This document shows positions 28,101 through 37,020 of a stretch of 54,942 nucleotides of DNA, one piece after another; position 1 is the first letter of the stretch; each line of letters opens with the position of its first letter. The translations under genes and the position numbers were made by a program. The DNA is taken from positions 1-54,942 of IMG/VR virus record IMGVR_UViG_3300036766_000429. One strand, given 5' to 3'. The notes below the pieces were generated by a model. It did no database searches and was not told where the DNA came from. It saw only the letters and a program-made list of their open reading frames with translations. Source of the DNA: a virus.

Positions 28101-31100
28101 TATTTGATGTTTGGTCACTAGGCATTAGTTATTTGTTCAAAGATGAAATTGTTACATACGGAAACCCTAAATTAGTTGCCGGAAAGTTTGACCAAGGAAT
28201 ATTAATTGATACGCCTGGCCAAGCAGTATCATTTTCTGTTTCTAATAATGTGCGGCTTGATGAAGGCACTATAGAAACATGGATTATACCAGAGTGGAAC
28301 GGGCTAGATAATGATGCCACGCTTACAATATCTCCAATATTAAAGGGCGGCTATGCTATATCTGCCTCAGCAATATTTATTGGGGCAAGTAGTTTCAACC
28401 CAACACTTGATGATAGCGGATCTTTTTCTTTAAACAGAAGAGATGATTTGAGTCCGGTAGGATTGCCATCAGCCATTTACACTAAACTTGGAATGTTTAT
28501 ATTTTATGACACAGACGTCAATCACTGGAAAATAATATCTAAAGATTTCGCAGACGGATATGTATACTCTGGAACGGTGCAATCGTCAGGGGAAGTGTAT
28601 GACGCAAAGTTTATAGACAATTTCAGTCATCCAGGCGATATAATAAGAAGCAGTGGCAATAAAATAGATTTTTCATTTAATATGGACGGTTATCAAGACG
28701 GATATATCGATGGCTATACTCCCGGATATGCTTTCGACGGAATTACATTTATGGCTGACGAGGAACATTTTATATTTGACTTTGCTGAAACAAAGGACAA
28801 GAACAGATTTTCATTATTTAAGGATGGCAGCGGGTATTTAAACTTTAGCGTTTGGGATCGTGGCGGAAAATATAATCAAAAGAAAGACAGAAGAAATAAT
28901 TACAATATTAGCGCCGACATTCAAGGGTGGTTAGCTGGAGAAAAACATCATGTCGCTATATCCTGGAAACTAAATACTTCAGACAGAAGAGACGAAATGC
29001 ATCTTTTCGTTGACGGCTTCGAGGTTCCTAATATTATGCTTTATGGAGGAAGGCCTATATCAACATCAACAGATAGGTTTGGAACAGTTAAGCCAGAAAT
29101 AATTGCCGGAACAGTCCCTCTTACCTGTGTTGTCGGTGCGGATCTTCAAACAAATTCAGGATCTTATTTCGTAACATCTGCTAGCAATAATTTTACGTCA
29201 GACGGAATTCTTCCTGGTAATACAATTCAAATTAATGAGACTGGTTTTAGTACATACTCAATACTAGCGGTTAGCGGGAACACATTGCAATTAAACACTG
29301 CTATGCCAGCAACATTATCAGATGCTAAATTCTCTGTAAACCCATATTCTGCCGTTGTATCCAGCGAAATAGATTTGTACTCCAATATAGCCGTATCAAT
29401 TCTAAGTGGAGCCGTAGAAACAGAAATACCTGGGTTAAGGGCTACTGTTCCCGCTTATTCTATCAGCAAAAACGGACTAAATCAAAATGTATTAACGCTT
29501 TTAGGTGACGCTAAGGCTGGCGATAAGGTATTGATAAGAACCCTTGGAAGAAATCACAGACGATGTAGAGATCAAGTATTTATATGGGGCAATACACAGG
29601 CCGTTCTTAAAACCGCATTACCCCCGCCAATAAATCTTGATGAAGCAAGCATCGTGGCGGTAGTTATGCCTTATACCGTAATTGGCCCAGCAAACTCTAC
29701 AATTTCTTTTGGAAACTTTGTAGCAACAGGACTCCCTATAACTCAACCGACCAATAGCACAGAAGGCCGTAAACTATCGATTAGAGTTACTGGCGGAAAT
29801 GTAAACTTTGGTACGCCGACAACAGTAACTATTAACGGAACAACAGCAGCAGGCCCATTACTTGAAACATTAACATTCTCTGCCGCAGGAACGCAAAGCA
29901 CAACCAATAAATTCAAAACAACTTCTTCCGTTGATGTACAGACAACTCCATTGATAACTAGTAAAAATGGAGTAGCAGTAGAGATAAAGGAAGTGTATCC
30001 GATCACAATCCCAGATGGAAATAATGCATATCCAGTAATTAGATTTGCTTATAAAACGCAATCTGGTTTTTCTTTGCAGGGTACTGGAAATACAACAGTT
30101 ACAGATAATAATGGATTCTTTCCGTTATCTGATGTTGGAAATTTGTTAGTAATTACTTATCCGGCCCCGGTAGCAGGAACATACACTATAGCTAATCGTC
30201 TAAATAACACGAACGTACAGTTAAACATTCCTACTGGCTCTGCGTTTTCTGGTGGGAAATATGATACGTTTAACGTTTCAATTGGTCGTAGCGGATTTCA
30301 GAATGGATTTTTCTTCTTAGAAACCGCCGGAATGACAAATATACCGTACCCAATTCCTCAAGGCGTTTATGAATTTGATTATCAGTCTTTCTTAGAAGTT
30401 CCATTTGATCCAATAAACCAAACAGCATTTGTTGGTTCGGATTTTAATTTAACCAAGCCGGCCAAAGCGGTGTTGGATGAACTCAGAATATCTTCTCACA
30501 TGATGACTGACACAAGGGTTGGGGAAACTATTGCGGCAAACCAAGAGTCTATCACAACTGATTTTATATCAATTAGAGAACTTAGGAAAAATCATTCTAC
30601 ATTGGCACTGCTGCACTTTAACTCATTGCCGCTAATTAATGATTCTGATTTTTATGTATTGGCAGATAGAGATTTCGTTCAGTCGGCAGATAGTGTTAAT
30701 GCTAATTTTGGCCAGAGTATAGTTATAACCGATAAGGGGCTATCTTTTGATAATAATGGCAGGCTGACAACTAGAAGCGAAGGGACAATAGAATTTTGGG
30801 TTAGTCCAAGATTTGATACATATAACGACCCTGTTCCAAGAGTTTATTTTGACGCCACAAGCTCTGTAGTAGAAGAGGAAGTTAGTATTACAAAGGGGAC
30901 TGTGAAGGTATCAAGAAGTATAGAGCAGGTTCTTAGTGTAAGATTGCAAACTGATACTAAAGATTCTGGTCAAGATTATTTTCAAAGCGGCACAGTTTCA
31001 AGTGACCGCCAAACAATTAATTTAAAAGTAGCGCTACCATACCAACAAACACCTGTTAAAATTGCCTACATACCTTCTGGCCTTGGCGGGGACCGAATTA

Positions 31101-31789
31101 CTATACTTAAAGATCAATCTGGGTTTATTGCTTTTAATGTGAGAGCGCAAGGAAAGGACGTTCAGATAAGACAGCCAATTTTCTGGGCTCGCGATAGCTG
31201 GCACCGAATCAGAGCAACTTACAAATTCAACCGAGCAGACAATAAAGATGAAATTAGATTGTTTTGTGACGGGGAAGAAAGGGGCGTTGTTTTATTTGGA
31301 AGCGGATTGCTGTTTGGACAAGGATTTATATTCGGACAAACAACAGTAGGCGTAACTAATCAAATACTTGTTACGGATATTAACTTCAAAGATCCTATAA
31401 ATCAATTTTTTATTGGCTCTGATTATTTAGGAGTTCATGCCGCAGAAGCTAGAATTGATAACTTCAGGCTAAGCGATATAGCGAGAATACCTGTAACAAT
31501 TGCCGGTCAACCAATAGACACAACATATAGCTCTAATTTCAATGTTGTATTTCCGGTAATAGAAGATGCGTTTACTACATTTCTGCTTGATTTTAACAGT
31601 CTATTAACAAAAAATACCGACTTTGCCATATTAAGAGATGATGTATTTGGAATATTTGACTTCACAATGAATATAATAGATAGTTTTAATATAGTTTCTA
31701 GCAGTTCAAGGGTTCAAAAAATTCTGGAGAGTTTAATTTTGGCGCTCAAACCAGCAACAGCTATAGCCGAAATTCACATCATTAAGTAA
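25136..31789 (+). CDS. Giant baseplate/tail fibre protein with two LamG-like domains
   Basis: At 2217 aa this is the largest protein here. It starts on the stop of the gpJ-like gene (TAATG). The N-terminal 950 residues are repeated beta-sandwich segments with recurrent DYETGTVLVYG or DYRNGTVYVG type motifs. Two concanavalin/LamG-like lectin domains follow. The first, at about 1040-1310, has EGTIETWIIPEWNG and GWLAGEKHHVAISWKLN with HLFVDGFEV. The second, at about 1875-2135, has EGTIEFWVSPRFDT and RDSWHRIRATYKFN with RLFCDGEERG. A DGYQDGYIDGYTPGY run lies near 1185. These folds usually bind carbohydrate, so host-receptor binding is likely but inferred. No chaperone or peptidase tail domain was seen. 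Confidence 0.78.
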   Translation: MANLRLIQVKAGDIRTINASFNNTLDPLIGTSNVTVSSLIVGTPDAEIIAVSVSGNKLAITVQPLTPHAAYLVTFKSTQTVIFKSLDGASVLFEDGSTNTAQILGPEDPENPIRNNLVSFLKDNVYNLSRGTLVRLIIDQLATSYLGARTDIRQSKTDNYLKFQVFDERKVRGSGPFDRLNEEGVFNVVRVGKTPTGDTGKLSFSFDSFPFDLITLQRTDVIGESLQAGNSDVKGTFDGLTLTVNNGPVTKVNSVVIKYQNSTVFTYDIRSYGYRLQNPVYDTAYASTLLSLEDNQVKLSDEILDAAGFVVPGGGDIISINYEYKFVGRFVDESTVQVSQVLNEAREPTPALLNQFSLGHAPIVTAADQIPTSGGVQFLDPNSATPFLTIHPAFTTEIPFVKNAIPSSIGEYAVDYETGTVLVYGATSAHDGSGNFPPGATYNYRNVFVSGLDYTYRAETSELVASPIRDLISQSAKISFSFEDVLVAGKDYNALVHKEVIDERIQNRIKTTNSIGTLNASLTDVFRIFNETTGEVYSLTRFNDSSVFFNFRNAPRILQSIRERATFESVTNESLIVSKDSVNILSTRVLKAQLLNNRIMSTTDDVIGSSYNTSAQFSKTSIFVTELYYDTLLSPTINTNRLNVGQYQIDYRNGTVYVGVTNAQTFDIGTVSYKKPAVVSQNAHILGVSNIYYSLDPNTGVTKTLNYTSFNDTEIFPSSFDVSDERFLNGDTTLPYFENAGTITVTDDIKNIRHIFDVYDLDHNIVPTDFSDGATFSANIITLDPSGVEKREVLVVEPGLKLNVSFISPGIEVKGAISAVRIIDGYQLLDGYETISGNTITLSVTSGAVVGNVVDVIYTVVMNGAATPIVDYNRGDYFIDYTYLADEILVSYEYGDNVLDFREGSALGEGDEYFVTYQAGALRDALQNNFGSLVDIPELNAVDIHLSRDTYRDALTAALQCFTKGPTIPAISAIASNITKINPQIIESVFDVWSLGISYLFKDEIVTYGNPKLVAGKFDQGILIDTPGQAVSFSVSNNVRLDEGTIETWIIPEWNGLDNDATLTISPILKGGYAISASAIFIGASSFNPTLDDSGSFSLNRRDDLSPVGLPSAIYTKLGMFIFYDTDVNHWKIISKDFADGYVYSGTVQSSGEVYDAKFIDNFSHPGDIIRSSGNKIDFSFNMDGYQDGYIDGYTPGYAFDGITFMADEEHFIFDFAETKDKNRFSLFKDGSGYLNFSVWDRGGKYNQKKDRRNNYNISADIQGWLAGEKHHVAISWKLNTSDRRDEMHLFVDGFEVPNIMLYGGRPISTSTDRFGTVKPEIIAGTVPLTCVVGADLQTNSGSYFVTSASNNFTSDGILPGNTIQINETGFSTYSILAVSGNTLQLNTAMPATLSDAKFSVNPYSAVVSSEIDLYSNIAVSILSGAVETEIPGLRATVPAYSISKNGLNQNVLTLLGDAKAGDKVLIRTLGRNHRRCRDQVFIWGNTQAVLKTALPPPINLDEASIVAVVMPYTVIGPANSTISFGNFVATGLPITQPTNSTEGRKLSIRVTGGNVNFGTPTTVTINGTTAAGPLLETLTFSAAGTQSTTNKFKTTSSVDVQTTPLITSKNGVAVEIKEVYPITIPDGNNAYPVIRFAYKTQSGFSLQGTGNTTVTDNNGFFPLSDVGNLLVITYPAPVAGTYTIANRLNNTNVQLNIPTGSAFSGGKYDTFNVSIGRSGFQNGFFFLETAGMTNIPYPIPQGVYEFDYQSFLEVPFDPINQTAFVGSDFNLTKPAKAVLDELRISSHMMTDTRVGETIAANQESITTDFISIRELRKNHSTLALLHFNSLPLINDSDFYVLADRDFVQSADSVNANFGQSIVITDKGLSFDNNGRLTTRSEGTIEFWVSPRFDTYNDPVPRVYFDATSSVVEEEVSITKGTVKVSRSIEQVLSVRLQTDTKDSGQDYFQSGTVSSDRQTINLKVALPYQQTPVKIAYIPSGLGGDRITILKDQSGFIAFNVRAQGKDVQIRQPIFWARDSWHRIRATYKFNRADNKDEIRLFCDGEERGVVLFGSGLLFGQGFIFGQTTVGVTNQILVTDINFKDPINQFFIGSDYLGVHAAEARIDNFRLSDIARIPVTIAGQPIDTTYSSNFNVVFPVIEDAFTTFLLDFNSLLTKNTDFAILRDDVFGIFDFTMNIIDSFNIVSSSSRVQKILESLILALKPATAIAEIHIIK

Positions 31790-31791
31790 GT

Positions 31792-31806
31792 GGCATTTTT
31801 TCGCAT
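31792..31806 (+). promoter_or_regulatory. Shared 15-nt intergenic motif, copy 2
   Basis: GGCATTTTTTCGCAT begins 2 nt after the stop of the giant fibre gene and ends 11 nt before the next ATG; the same 15 bases are at 21807-21821. Here it fills almost the whole 28-nt gap and is followed by TATAAA touching the start codon. No ribosome binding site is evident before that ATG. Confidence 0.4.
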
Positions 31807-31817
31807 TTGGGTATAAA

Positions 31818-34739
31818 ATGACAACTAGAACACCTGTCTCCACAATTTTTAACAAGTTTCACGATGCCGAGCAAATTACTGTTCAGGATTTGGATGTTGA
31901 ACAAAACCGAAATATAGTGACCGACGCATCGATCATTAATAACCATTTTGGGTCTGGCGTTTTGCCCTCTTCTTTAGTTCAAAACATCATATTTGACTCA
32001 GACAATTTAACACAAATTCAAGCATCAATTTTAGCGGCAGGAAATTTCGACGGGACCGGCTTACAAGCTCAATTACAACCAAGCGACACTAACCTAGGAA
32101 ACCAGTTAGAGGTAGAACTAACAGGAACATCTGCCTTTGGACGCTTAAGCACTAAAGTTTTAATAATTGGTGTAGATTTTCAAGGCTTACCACAATATGA
32201 CCGGTTTACGTTTCACAAAAGCGAAAAACAAGTAACAAGAAAACATTATGCAAGAATCCTTGGAATTTTCTTCAATGATTTCAAGGGGAATAACAATTGT
32301 TCTCGTGATTTAGGTGGCTCCATTGTTATTAGAGAGTCCTCATCGTTTGAGTTATCTCGTGATGCTATAATGGTAGCGCAAGACATAGAGCCAAACTTAT
32401 TTTTCCGCGATTTCAAGGTATCAAATCCGGCAGTTAGCCTTTATAATACAATACAGACTGGAATTGGCCCTGAGTTTAGTGTTGACTCATTAAATATTAA
32501 TACAACAGTTAAACAAAACAGATCTTTGGCAGCCGGAGATGTAACGTCTAAAATTGGCGAAAAATTTCAAGCAGCCACAAATAATATTCAAAAAATTACA
32601 CTTTTACTTGGGGCTCAGGCTAATAACGCTGTACCGGTCGCAAATGAATTTGATTGGACTGGAAGTTTGGTTATTAGCGTTTGGGCATTACAAACTACGG
32701 TAAGCTCGCCAACAGATATTGTTCCTCAGCTAGCTATAGATTTTGATCCATCAAGCCATCCATTAGCTCAATTAAGTTTAAGCCGGGCAGATTTGAAAGA
32801 TTTAGGATATGTTTTAAACGACGTTCTTCAGCCTGTTGATTTTGTTTTTAGTGCAACTCAACTAGGAATGATCACTAACAGCATAATAGTTCCTGGTAAT
32901 TTTTATGCTGTAACAATAAATCGTTCTGGCGCAGCTGGCTCTGGTGTTGTTTTTACTGGGGCGGCAAATCATAGCACGGAAAACGCACGCCTCACTCTTT
33001 TTAATAATGTTTGGGTTGATGTGCCAGAAGAAGATTTGTGGTTCCAGGTATGGACTGATGCCGCTAAAGTTGCTGACGGAATGGCGTATGATGCTGGCAA
33101 TGGTATTCAATTAGAAAAAACAGAAATCAATGCAGATGGCGCGCAGGTTGATTTCTGCCTAGATGCATTGGCCTTATCTGACTCTGGCGAAAATACTTTA
33201 AACATTGCTATAGTTCAGGCCATACAGCAGCAATCAGATCAGTCACAAGATGAACGCACTGGATCTCCAATATTTTTACGACAACAATTTGAGCCTCAGG
33301 TAAGTTTCGTTACAAATTCTGGTCTTGTTAGTTTACAATCGGTAAGTGAGCCAATCATTATCGGAGGCGCTGAAGACATTAATCCTAAAACAAATTTTGT
33401 CATACAGAAAACACAAAAACTACCAGGATTAGCAAAAGGTGATGTATTTACTGTAGTTGCTCCTGATCCCGATTTGCTTTCTAATAACCTAATAGGAAGT
33501 AAACTTATACCTGATGTTGGGTGCTCGATTATTGATTACCGCATATTTAAAACAGTTGTGTGTACAGATGGGTATGGGGACGTTAATGGAGATGGCGTAA
33601 TTGATGCTTTGGACGTGATTAGAGCGGCATATCTTTTGGGAGAAGGAATTAGTAATCCATCAACTCAACAGAAAATAATTGACGGATATATTTCTACGCT
33701 TGAATTATTACGCTGTGACGTAGATGGCGACGGCTATATTACAACTAACGACTTAAATCTAATTACTCAATATGTAAATCGACAAATACATGCATTTCCA
33801 GTCGGCAGTTCATTCACACATATGGACATCACAGTTCAAGAAAGCATTGGCAGATTCGATGGGTATTATGACTGTGGCGATGGTTATGTAAGAATAGATG
33901 GGTATAACAACAAAATTCTTGAAAGCTCTCTAAACCCATACGTTGCGATTTATGACGGTTATATAGTTACGCCAAATATTGCTGCGTCAGATGTTGTGTT
34001 TACTACTATTCCGTTTGTGCCAATAGATTATAAAATAGCTCCGCAGCCTTTCTGGGCCGATTACATGTTAGTAACTAGTAGTGATGCCAAGGTTGTGCCG
34101 GCAGCATTTAGCTTTCCTGATTCCGTTGTGGTTAAAGACTGTGTGCCTGCGTTGCTATTAAATTGCCGAGATACTACAGATATTGTTCCGAAGAGTGATC
34201 CGGGAAGAAACGATATAATGATTCCTGATAACCTTATAATGCGTAAGGGGGCTATCTTAAATCCAGACGGAACAAATTATAGATTAGATTTTGAGGTTGG
34301 GCAGATTGTTTTGAATCTTCCCGCGGTGCCACTGGAAGAAGTTTCATTGAATATATTTGATAAATTTGTAGTTGAAGCCGATGCTGGATTTACTATTGCC
34401 GGATTGCCAGCCATGAAGTTTTCTGATTGTACTTATGTTAAATCAGACGCTTTACTAAAAAATCAACTTAGATTTGATGTGTCGATCCAAGCCTGGTACC
34501 CATCAATCGATGGATATTCTGTGACAGACGGATATGGGGTGATAGTGGATAACACGATAGGAGTATATTTAGATCATAACACAGGAATATTAACGCTGAC
34601 TATGCAGGATTTATCAGTAGATCCTATATTTAAAACGTTAGTGTCAAAAATACAAATAACCGTATATCTTAAAAAAGCGGGGTTCGTCAACAACCCCTTA
34701 ATAATAGATAGTTCACAATTTGTGGGATTATTAAGTTAA
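31818..34739 (+). CDS. Virion/tail fibre-associated protein with a dockerin-like module
   Basis: A 973-aa protein. The N-terminal 550 residues are beta-rich and structural in character (for example LVISVWALQTTV and EEDLWFQVWTDAAK). Residues about 582-645 form a type I dockerin-like pair: a calcium loop DVNGDGVID followed by helix ALDVIRAAYLL, then DVDGDGYIT followed by NDLNLITQYVN. Several DGY motifs surround it. The C-terminal third is again beta-rich. Dockerins bind cohesins with calcium in cellulosomes, and dockerin-like modules also occur in other proteins. In a phage it may be a calcium-stabilised linker or an attachment module. It is last in the tail block and next to an inserted HNH gene. 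Confidence 0.75.
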   Translation: MTTRTPVSTIFNKFHDAEQITVQDLDVEQNRNIVTDASIINNHFGSGVLPSSLVQNIIFDSDNLTQIQASILAAGNFDGTGLQAQLQPSDTNLGNQLEVELTGTSAFGRLSTKVLIIGVDFQGLPQYDRFTFHKSEKQVTRKHYARILGIFFNDFKGNNNCSRDLGGSIVIRESSSFELSRDAIMVAQDIEPNLFFRDFKVSNPAVSLYNTIQTGIGPEFSVDSLNINTTVKQNRSLAAGDVTSKIGEKFQAATNNIQKITLLLGAQANNAVPVANEFDWTGSLVISVWALQTTVSSPTDIVPQLAIDFDPSSHPLAQLSLSRADLKDLGYVLNDVLQPVDFVFSATQLGMITNSIIVPGNFYAVTINRSGAAGSGVVFTGAANHSTENARLTLFNNVWVDVPEEDLWFQVWTDAAKVADGMAYDAGNGIQLEKTEINADGAQVDFCLDALALSDSGENTLNIAIVQAIQQQSDQSQDERTGSPIFLRQQFEPQVSFVTNSGLVSLQSVSEPIIIGGAEDINPKTNFVIQKTQKLPGLAKGDVFTVVAPDPDLLSNNLIGSKLIPDVGCSIIDYRIFKTVVCTDGYGDVNGDGVIDALDVIRAAYLLGEGISNPSTQQKIIDGYISTLELLRCDVDGDGYITTNDLNLITQYVNRQIHAFPVGSSFTHMDITVQESIGRFDGYYDCGDGYVRIDGYNNKILESSLNPYVAIYDGYIVTPNIAASDVVFTTIPFVPIDYKIAPQPFWADYMLVTSSDAKVVPAAFSFPDSVVVKDCVPALLLNCRDTTDIVPKSDPGRNDIMIPDNLIMRKGAILNPDGTNYRLDFEVGQIVLNLPAVPLEEVSLNIFDKFVVEADAGFTIAGLPAMKFSDCTYVKSDALLKNQLRFDVSIQAWYPSIDGYSVTDGYGVIVDNTIGVYLDHNTGILTLTMQDLSVDPIFKTLVSKIQITVYLKKAGFVNNPLIIDSSQFVGLLS
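33568..33771 (+). other. Dockerin-like calcium-binding region inside the 973-aa protein
   Basis: Two EF-hand-like loops with the spacing of a type I dockerin repeat: Asp positions 1, 3 and 5 are D-V-N-G-D-G and D-V-D-G-D-G. Each is followed by a hydrophobic helix, with an insert of about 20 residues (SNPSTQQKIIDGYIS region) between the repeats. The calcium ligands are all present by eye. Confidence 0.8.
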
Positions 34740-34780
34740 TTTATTTGTCGAGTTGTTGGTAATAATTCGCTAAAACAAAT

Positions 34781-35804
34781 ATGAAAAATAAAACAAGCCA
34801 CACAACAATTATAAATAATAAAAAATTTCAGAAGTGTACTGGGCCTTGTGGCTTAGAAAAAGAATTAACTGCTGATAATTTTTATTGGCGCAAGGATATT
34901 AATAACTGGAGGACGGAGTGAATGTAAAAGGAAAAAAGAAAAAGAAAAACATATCAAAAAACAAAAAATAACCAATATAATTATAGTTAATGGCGTAGAG
35001 TTCAAAAAGTGCACTGGAAATTGTGGTCAATTTAAAGAGCTAAATAAAAAAAATTTTGACTGGAGAAATGATACAAATAATTGGGTTGGTAAATGTAGAA
35101 ATTGTAAGTCAGAACACAGTAAAAAATATATAAACACCCTCAATAAACAAGAGCTAAAAACAAAAAGAAAAGAATATAATACAAATAATAAAGAAAAAAT
35201 AAAAATATGTGGCCAAAAATACAGAGAAAATAATAAAGAAAAAATAAAAGAAGCAAAAAAAGAATATTTGAAAAACAATGAAGAAAAAATTAAAGCACAA
35301 GCCAAAGAATATAGAGATAATAATAAAGAAAAAATTGAGAAATATTACAAAGAGTATCTTGCGGCAGATGAGAATATAAAAAAAAGAAATAAATATTATA
35401 GAGACAGATATCATAATAATTTAGCGTTTAGATTAAGAGATCGTATGAGCGGGTCTATACGAAACGCTATGAAAAAAAATAAATCTAAAAAGTCAAAATC
35501 AATAATGAAAAGCGTTTCATATACCGGGTTAGATTTGGTAGAGCATATGGTTTCTAAATTTGAATGGTGGATGACCAAAGAAAACTATGGTATATATGAT
35601 AAAAAAACATGGGATGATAATTACCCTTCTACATGGACTTGGCAAATAGATCATATTATTCCAGTATCTGATTTTAATTTTACAAGTGAAGATGATGAAG
35701 ATTTTAAGAAATGTTTTGCTATTGAAAATTTAAGGCCATATTCTGCAAAACAAAATGTATTAGATGGGGCAAGCAGAATTAGACATAAAAAGAAGAGCTT
35801 ATGA
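34781..35804 (+). pseudogene. Frameshifted zinc-finger/HNH homing endonuclease with two N-terminal fingers
   Basis: The ATG at 34781 opens a frame with a finger start (KCTGPCGLEKELTADNF, then YWRKD) that ends at a TGA at 34919 in the middle of the second Cys pair. From 34917 another frame is open to 35804. It begins SECKRKK, then has a second full finger (KCTGNCGQFKELNKKNF and KCRNCK), a linker with YRENNKEKI repeats, and an intact HNH region (WQIDHIIPVSDF, FKKCFAIENLRP, DGASRIRHKK). One extra base near 34916 explains the break. The first finger is close to that of the HNH gene at 43132. No ATG exists early in the second frame; TTG at 35268 would give only the C-terminal part. It may be a decayed gene, an error, or frameshift-expressed. 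Confidence 0.75.
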
Positions 35805-36901
35805 ATATTAAAATAATGCAATTTCTTTACCAAAATCATTCCTGGAGTGTGTGTGGCTGGAATATTTGCCGCTCGTTATTAAAACTAAACCATATTGTTG
35901 ATTTATATCCGACTGACAAGGATAAAACATGTTATTTGCCAGAATATTTAAAACCATATCAAATAAATAAAATTGATAAAAAATATGATATGCAAATTAG
36001 CTATACCGCCCCTATAAATTTTCAATCATATTTACTTGATGGCAAAAGCAAGCGATATGGAATGTGGGCTTATGAATTTGGTGGCAAAAACACTCTTCCA
36101 GAAGGATTTGCAAAGTATCACAAATATACAGATAAAATACTAGTGCCATCTAATTTTTGCAGGCAAATATTTATAGACAGTCATATACCCCAAGAAAAGG
36201 TAATAACTATACCTCACGGAATTCATTTGGAGGATTTTGAAAATAAAACAAAGTACACATTAAAAACTAACAAAAAAATTAAATACCTAGTTGTAATAGG
36301 CCAGCCACATGCTAGAAAAAATATTTCAGGTATATTTGAGGCGTGGGGACGGGCATTTAATAAAACAGATGACGCATGCTTAGTATTTAAAGTTAATCCA
36401 CAAAAAGAAAAAATAAAAAAACATATGTTTGATGTTGATTTTTATGAAATATATAATGAATTCTTACGTAAATATAAAAATCACGCCGAAATAGAAATAA
36501 TAACAGAATTCATTCCAAATATGGTAGAACTAACTAACGCTTGTAATATTATGTTTTCAATGTCAAATTGCGAAGGGTTTTATATACCAGGAATAGATGC
36601 GTTAGGCGCCAATATATTTAATATTTGCCCTAACTACGGCGGACAATTAGATTTTTTAAACAATAAAAATTCATTATTAATTAAAGGGGTAATAGTTAGA
36701 GCTAAATCTAAATATACATATTGGAACAGTAATCCATATGCACAAATGTTTGAACCTAATATAGACCACGCAGCAGAATTACTTAAAAAAGCATATAACG
36801 AATACGACTCTTTACTTCTAGATTTTATGCCATCGATATTAGAAACTAGAGAGGTGTTCACATGGGATAATGCCGTAAAAAAGATATTAGAAATCCAGTG
36901 A
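35801..36901 (+). CDS. Glycosyltransferase, GT-B fold, GT4-like
   Basis: A 366-aa protein starting on the stop of the HNH gene (ATGA). It has the two-domain layout of GT-B enzymes. The N-terminal half has KILVPSNFCRQIFIDSHIP and VITIPHGIHLEDFE (the usual domain linker region). The C-terminal half has KYLVVIGQPHARKNISGIFEAW, a YIPGIDALG segment (GT4 enzymes use a similar place to hold the donor phosphate and sugar), and CNIMFSMSNCEGF. It probably transfers a sugar from a nucleotide donor in the cytoplasm. It is the first gene of the glycan cluster; donor and acceptor are unknown. Confidence 0.75.
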   Translation: MNIKIMQFLYQNHSWSVCGWNICRSLLKLNHIVDLYPTDKDKTCYLPEYLKPYQINKIDKKYDMQISYTAPINFQSYLLDGKSKRYGMWAYEFGGKNTLPEGFAKYHKYTDKILVPSNFCRQIFIDSHIPQEKVITIPHGIHLEDFENKTKYTLKTNKKIKYLVVIGQPHARKNISGIFEAWGRAFNKTDDACLVFKVNPQKEKIKKHMFDVDFYEIYNEFLRKYKNHAEIEIITEFIPNMVELTNACNIMFSMSNCEGFYIPGIDALGANIFNICPNYGGQLDFLNNKNSLLIKGVIVRAKSKYTYWNSNPYAQMFEPNIDHAAELLKKAYNEYDSLLLDFMPSILETREVFTWDNAVKKILEIQ

Positions 36902-37020
36902 GACTGTAATCTTCTTAAATCAAATATGAGGCTGTTTCAAAAATAACGACCTTGGCTATGTCTGGACAATAAAAGGTCAAAATTGAGTCGAGGAAGGTGT
37001 TAGGGAGCTATATAAACAAT

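Noticed and set aside
36946-36978. GACCTT/AAGGTC inverted repeat in the gap before the GT2 gene
   Set aside because: A 6-bp stem with a loop of about 21 nt and no T run is too weak to be called a terminator or RNA structure.
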